Below are positions 6,511 through 9,791 of a stretch of DNA of 9,791 nt, piece by piece (position 1 is the first letter of the stretch; each line of letters starts with the position of its first letter). A model generated the notes under the pieces. That model saw nothing but the letters and a program-made list of their open reading frames with translations. It did not search any database and was not told the DNA's origin. The position numbers were made by a program, and so were the translations under genes. Source of the DNA: Sphingomonadales bacterium (GTDB lineage: Bacteria; Pseudomonadota; Alphaproteobacteria; Sphingomonadales; Sphingomonadaceae); NCBI GenBank assembly GCA_024636595.1, contig JAGXGT010000009.1:1-9791 (forward strand), in the 5' to 3' direction.

Positions 6511-6556
6511 TGGTGCACTTAGAGGACTCGAACATCTGACCCCCGCACTACGAATG
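6511..6556 (-). pseudogene. Truncated tRNA-Thr(CGU) 3' half, likely integration-site remnant
   Basis: Read on the minus strand, this holds an anticodon loop TTCGTAG (CGU anticodon), then TGCGGGGGTCAG, a T-arm with TTCGAGTCC, and a terminal CACCA. It aligns, from memory, with the 3' half of alphaproteobacterial tRNA-Thr(CGU). The 5' half is absent: tRNA-like sequence stops right before the anticodon loop, seven bases from the queA stop codon. The T-stem has one mismatch and the acceptor strand is one base short, so it is not functional. Such 3' halves are what tyrosine-recombinase elements use as attachment sites. No second copy was found in the window. Confidence 0.75.
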
Positions 6557-6562
6557 ACCGGT

Positions 6563-7588
6563 TCACGACAACAACAAACTAGAATCCCCATAACTGTAAA
6601 ACCGATACCCCCCGGCAATCGCATGCGCGTAGGCCGCCTGCATCGTCTCCAGCCCCATGAGCGCGCTGACCAGCATGAACAGGGTGGATTTGGGCAGGTG
6701 GAAATTGGTCATCAGGCCGTCGATCGCGCGGAACTTGTAGCCGGGGGTGATGAAAATATCGGTGTCGCCTTCGAAGGGCTGGATGATGCCATCTTCGCCG
6801 GTTGCGCTTTCGAGCAGGCGGAGGCTGGTGGTGCCGACGGCGATGATCCGGCCGCCTGCTTTTCGCGCTGCATTGAGACGGTCGGCGGTTTCGGCGTCAA
6901 TCCGTCCCCACTCGCTGTGCATCTGGTGGTCGTCGGTTTCGTCGACCTTGACCGGCAGAAAGGTCCCTGCCCCGACATGCAGGGTCAGGGTTTCGCTGCC
7001 GACGCCGGCTGCGGCCAGCGCGGCCAGTAATCCGTCGGTAAAATGCAGTGCTGCGGTCGGCGCCGCCACGGCGCCTTTTTCCCGGGCGAACATGGTTTGA
7101 TAATCTTCGGCATCGCGTTCATCGATCGCCCGCTTGCTGGCGATATAGGGCGGCAAGGGCATGGTGCCGGCGCGTTCGAGCAGCAGTTCGACCGGTTCCT
7201 CGCCCAGGAAGCGCAGGATGAAACTGCCGTCGTCGAGCTTGGCTTCCGCTTCTGCCGAAACGTTCATGCCGAAATCGACGGTCTCGCCGACGCGCAGCCG
7301 CTTGGCGTTGCGGATGAACGCCTGCCAGCGCCGCAGATCGACTCGCTTGTGCAGCGTCGCGCCGATCCTGGCGTCGCCGCGCGTGCCGGTCAGTTGCGCA
7401 GGGATCACCTTGGTATCGTTGAACACCAAAATATCCTGTGGCCCGAGCAGGTTTGGCAAATCGCTGACAATATGGTCGGATATGCGGTCGCCAGCGACGC
7501 TCAGCAGTTTGGCGCTGTCGCGCGGGACGGCTGGGCGCAGCGCGATACACTCCGGCGGCAGGTCAAAGTCAAAAAGATCAACGCGCAC
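6563..7588 (-). CDS. queA: S-adenosylmethionine:tRNA ribosyltransferase-isomerase (QueA)
   Basis: QueA moves the ribosyl part of S-adenosylmethionine onto 7-aminomethyl-7-deazaguanine in tRNA, giving epoxyqueuosine; it acts after Tgt in the pathway. The 341-residue protein has the usual length and family segments in order: MRVDLFDFDLPPECIALRP, ILVFNDTKVIPAQLTG, YIASKRAIDERDAEDYQTMFA, GAVAAPTAALHFT, LHVGAGTFLPVK, HSEWGRID, FITPGYKFRAIDGLMTNFHL, PKSTLFMLVSALMG and YRFYSYGD. The start codon is GTG (7586-7588), eight bases after the stop of the cyclophilin gene, so it is probably translated as part of the operon. The gene ends seven bases before the tRNA remnant. Its expected partner tgt is separated by inserted genes. 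No sign of damage is visible. Confidence 0.96.
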   Translation of the reverse strand: MRVDLFDFDLPPECIALRPAVPRDSAKLLSVAGDRISDHIVSDLPNLLGPQDILVFNDTKVIPAQLTGTRGDARIGATLHKRVDLRRWQAFIRNAKRLRVGETVDFGMNVSAEAEAKLDDGSFILRFLGEEPVELLLERAGTMPLPPYIASKRAIDERDAEDYQTMFAREKGAVAAPTAALHFTDGLLAALAAAGVGSETLTLHVGAGTFLPVKVDETDDHQMHSEWGRIDAETADRLNAARKAGGRIIAVGTTSLRLLESATGEDGIIQPFEGDTDIFITPGYKFRAIDGLMTNFHLPKSTLFMLVSALMGLETMQAAYAHAIAGGYRFYSYGDSSLLLS

Positions 7589-7596
7589 GGGCCGTA

Positions 7597-8247
7597 CTAG
7601 GGATTGATCGGCGCGTTCAGATCATCCACCGAAATCGGCGCTTCGGACGTGCTAGTGCCGGCGCCCGGCAAGACCGGCGGCTTGTTGTCGGCGGCAATCG
7701 AAGCCTGCAATATCCGGCTGGGATTCAAGGGTGGTTCGCCGCGTGCGATTGTGTCCACATATTCCATGCCAGAGGTGACGCGGCCGAACGCCGAATATTT
7801 TCCGTCGAGCGAGAAGCGCGGATAGAAGAGGATGAAAAACTGGCTGTTGGCGCTGTCTTCGCTTTCGGAGCGCGCCATCGAGACGACGCCGCGCAGATGC
7901 GGGAACTTGTCGAATTCTGCTTTCAGGTCGGGCAGATCTGAGCCGCCGGTCCCGGTGCCGGTGGGATCGCCGGTCTGCGCCATAAACCCTTCGATGACGC
8001 GGTGAAAAATCTGTCCGTCATAAAAGCCCTGCCGCGCCAGCGTTTTGATCCGCTCGACATGATTGGGGGCGAGCGCCGCAAACAGCTGGATCGCCACCCG
8101 ACCGCCAGTGGACAGGTCAAGATAGAGAATATTCTCTTCAGCGGGAACCGATGCGGCGGCGGGCGCCTGCTCCTCCACTTCCTGCGCATGGGCGGTGCCG
8201 GACACCAGAAACAGGGCGGAGAAGGTCAGAAATAATCTACGCAGCAT
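7597..8247 (-). CDS. Exported cyclophilin-type peptidyl-prolyl cis-trans isomerase
   Basis: Catalyses cis-trans isomerisation of Xaa-Pro bonds, probably in the periplasm. The chosen start is ATG 8245-8247 (MLRRLFLTFSALFLVSG), giving a signal peptide with likely cleavage after AHA (residue 21) and a 216-residue precursor; a TTG 36 bases upstream would spoil the signal peptide. The domain shows GFYDGQIFHRVIEGFMAQTGD with the catalytic Arg83 in FHR and Gln91, a TGTGTGG loop, GVVSMARS, NSQFFI and the FGRVTSGMEYVD segment. The C-terminal 40 or so residues are Pro/Ser/Asp-rich and probably disordered. It sits 86 bp after coaD and eight bases before queA, in the operon order common in sphingomonads. 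No break is seen. Confidence 0.93.
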   Translation of the reverse strand: MLRRLFLTFSALFLVSGTAHAQEVEEQAPAAASVPAEENILYLDLSTGGRVAIQLFAALAPNHVERIKTLARQGFYDGQIFHRVIEGFMAQTGDPTGTGTGGSDLPDLKAEFDKFPHLRGVVSMARSESEDSANSQFFILFYPRFSLDGKYSAFGRVTSGMEYVDTIARGEPPLNPSRILQASIAADNKPPVLPGAGTSTSEAPISVDDLNAPINP

Positions 8248-8333
8248 GGCATACTCGCTTGGTATCAGGGGTTGGGAACGCAACTAGCCTTTGGACGATT
8301 CTACCTTTCACTGCAATGAATTGCTGGTGATGG

Positions 8334-8837
8334 CTATTGATCGCCCTTGAGACCAATCTTCTGCACCCTTGCGGTAATTTCGTCGGCGACCAGCGGCGTC
8401 ACGAACTTGTGAATCTCGCCGCCGAACATGGCAATTTCCTTGACCAGACGCGAGGCGATCGGCTGCAACGAGACATCGGCCATCAGAAACACCGTTTCAA
8501 TATTGCCGTTGAGCTGCTGATTCATGCCGGCCATCTGATATTCATATTCAAAGTCGGCAACCGCACGCAACCCGCGAACGATCACGCCGGCCCCCTGCTT
8601 TTCGGCGAATTTCATCAGCAGCATATTGAAACCGACCACTTCCACGCCCTCGCCCAGATCGGCGGTTTCCCGGCGCACCATCTCGAGCCGCTCCTCGTCC
8701 GTGAACATCGGCGACTTCGATGGGTTGGTGGTCACGCCGATGACCAGCTTGTCGACCAAGCGCATGCCGCGCTTGATGATATCCATATGGCCGAGGGTTA
8801 TGGGGTCAAAAGTCCCCGGATAAACGCCGATTCTCAT
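8334..8837 (-). CDS. coaD: Phosphopantetheine adenylyltransferase
   Basis: Joins ATP and 4'-phosphopantetheine to make dephospho-CoA, the penultimate step of coenzyme A synthesis, in the cytoplasm. The protein has 167 residues, the normal size. It starts MRIGVYPGTFDPITLGHMDI, containing the nucleotidyl-transfer TxGH motif (Thr14 to His17). It continues with GVTTNPSKSPMFTDEER, VIVRGLRAVADFEYE (88-91 RGLR, substrate binding), and SLQPIASRLVKEIAMFGG. The start at ATG 8835-8837 has a strong GGGGAG ribosome binding site six bases upstream. It begins 14 bases after the ispA stop, so the two are co-transcribed. The enzyme is a hexamer in known relatives. Confidence 0.97.
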   Translation of the reverse strand: MRIGVYPGTFDPITLGHMDIIKRGMRLVDKLVIGVTTNPSKSPMFTDEERLEMVRRETADLGEGVEVVGFNMLLMKFAEKQGAGVIVRGLRAVADFEYEYQMAGMNQQLNGNIETVFLMADVSLQPIASRLVKEIAMFGGEIHKFVTPLVADEITARVQKIGLKGDQ

Positions 8838-8851
8838 GTCTTGCTCCCCGA

Positions 8852-9769
8852 CTAGCGGTCTCTTGCGATTGTATATTCGGCGATGGCGCGCAGCAAATCG
8901 GCTTCTGCGCCATAACCACTCAAATGGGATTTGGCCTGATTTGCCAGTATCTGCGCCTGCTCTTTTGCCCGTTCCAGCCCCATCAGGCTCAGAAAAGTCT
9001 CCTTGCCGGCATCGGCATCCTTGTGCAGCGCCTTGCCAGCTTTTTCCTCGTCGCCTTCGACGTCCAATATGTCGTCTGCAATCTGAAAGGCGAGGCCGAG
9101 GTCGTGGGCATAGCCGCGCAGGCTGGTACGGCCTTCGTCGGGCACCCGGCCCAGGATCGCTCCGATTTCAACACAGGCGGCGATCAGCGCGCCGGTTTTC
9201 AGCTGTTGCAGCCGGGTCACCGTCTGAAGATCAAAGGTCGCATTTTCCGCAACCAGATCCATCATCTGGCCACCCGCCATACCAGCGGGCCCGGCGGCTT
9301 TGGCGAGACAGGCGGTCATCTCGGCGCGAACAAAGGGGTCATGATGGGTGCGATCGTCAGACAGCAGTCCAAACGCCAACGCATGCAGCGCATCGCCGGC
9401 GAGCACCGCCGTCGCTTCACCAAAGGCAATATGGGTGGTCGGCTTGCCCCGGCGCAGGTCATCATCATCCATGCAGGGCAGATCATCATGGATCAGCGAA
9501 TAGACATGGAGCGCTTCGACCGCCGTCGCGGCCCGGATGGCGCAGGATTCATCGACATTGAACAGTCCGGCGGTCGCCATCACCAGCAATGGCCGCAGCC
9601 GTTTGCCGCCACCGATCGCGGCATGGCGCATCGCCTCGTACAATTCGCTGCGAGCGTCATCGGGGACTTGCAAAAGCGAGTCAAACTGCCGGTCGACAGC
9701 AGTGGCTACCCGACCCATCTCCCGAAAAAGATCCGAATTATTGTTGGCGGCCAATGGTTCAGTCCGCAT
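8852..9769 (-). CDS. ispA: Farnesyl diphosphate synthase (short-chain polyprenyl synthase)
   Basis: Condenses isopentenyl diphosphate with dimethylallyl and geranyl diphosphate to farnesyl diphosphate, precursor of quinone side chains, undecaprenol and carotenoids. About 305 residues, all-alpha fold. Hallmarks: GGGKRLRP (54-61), the first Asp-rich motif in YSLIHDDLPCMDDDDLRRGK (DDxxxxD form typical of bacterial FPP synthases), LAGDALH, GQMMDL, the KTGALI segment, and the second Asp-rich motif FQIADDILDVEGD. The Tyr/Ser-Leu-Ile before the first motif fits C15 product length; geranylgeranyl synthase is less likely. The start is taken as ATG 9767-9769; a TTG directly upstream is possible and neither has a clear ribosome binding site, which suggests coupling to the overlapping upstream frame (probable xseB). 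Confidence 0.93.
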   Translation of the reverse strand: MRTEPLAANNNSDLFREMGRVATAVDRQFDSLLQVPDDARSELYEAMRHAAIGGGKRLRPLLVMATAGLFNVDESCAIRAATAVEALHVYSLIHDDLPCMDDDDLRRGKPTTHIAFGEATAVLAGDALHALAFGLLSDDRTHHDPFVRAEMTACLAKAAGPAGMAGGQMMDLVAENATFDLQTVTRLQQLKTGALIAACVEIGAILGRVPDEGRTSLRGYAHDLGLAFQIADDILDVEGDEEKAGKALHKDADAGKETFLSLMGLERAKEQAQILANQAKSHLSGYGAEADLLRAIAEYTIARDR

Positions 9770-9791
9770 CAAAAGGCGCAGTGGCTTGCGG
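9759..9791 (-). CDS. xseB: Probable C-terminal end of exodeoxyribonuclease VII small subunit, partial
   Basis: Only ten codons and a stop are visible: minus-strand frame PQATAPFDAD then TGA at 9759-9761. It overlaps the ispA ATG by 11 bases. xseB commonly sits just upstream of, and overlaps, ispA, and XseB proteins often end in a short TxPFD-type tail, so the position and text fit. Ten residues cannot prove the identity. Confidence 0.4.
   Translation of the reverse strand, partial: PQATAPFDAD

Noticed and set aside
8337..8855. Long plus-strand open frame opposite coaD
   Set aside because: Shadow frame; coaD on the minus strand has complete motifs and a strong ribosome binding site.

Overview
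The window looks like the chromosome of an alphaproteobacterium, most likely a sphingomonad (Sphingopyxis/Parasphingorhabdus type). The basis is the GC-rich codon use of the flanking genes, the protein sequences of Tgt, QueA, CoaD and IspA, and the order (xseB)-ispA-coaD-cyclophilin-queA. The genus is inferred and was not checked against a database.

Right side (6563-9791, all minus strand): a compact housekeeping operon. It runs from a probable last fragment of xseB through ispA (farnesyl diphosphate synthase), coaD (CoA biosynthesis) and an exported cyclophilin-type prolyl isomerase to queA (queuosine synthesis). Left edge (1-656, minus): the N-terminal half of tgt, the partner of queA in the queuosine pathway. 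queA and tgt are often neighbours and here have the same orientation, but about 5.9 kb of other genes lies between them.

Left part of that interval (811-2662), GC-rich: a small lipoprotein with the four-cysteine core of the BufA1/DUF2282 bufferins, a shared bidirectional terminator, and a convergent NAD(P)-dependent aldehyde dehydrogenase. About 500 bp of GC-rich non-coding DNA with two hairpins follows.

Right part of that interval (about 3060-6510) is visibly AT-richer, with different codon use, and looks horizontally acquired. It holds three genes. A stand-alone T4-Pnkp-like 3'-phosphatase (HAD fold, minus strand) is divergent from a two-gene plus-strand unit. The first gene of that unit is a protein with two tandem poly(A)-polymerase/CCA-enzyme-like nucleotidyltransferase head domains. 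The second is a fusion of a Cap15-like two-TM/beta-barrel domain with a 2H phosphoesterase domain. At its right edge, against queA, lies the 3' half of a decayed tRNA-Thr(CGU), a typical integration scar.

The cassette is the most notable content. A nucleotidyltransferase next to a membrane-anchored Cap15-type receptor resembles a CBASS- or Panoptes-like anti-phage signalling unit. A 2H phosphoesterase (the fold of LigT and of the phage anti-CBASS enzyme Acb1) on the same chain suggests a built-in signal-degrading switch. The phosphatase, NTase and 2H parts could instead form an RNA-end repair set. The sequence supports the domains; the system-level function is inference.
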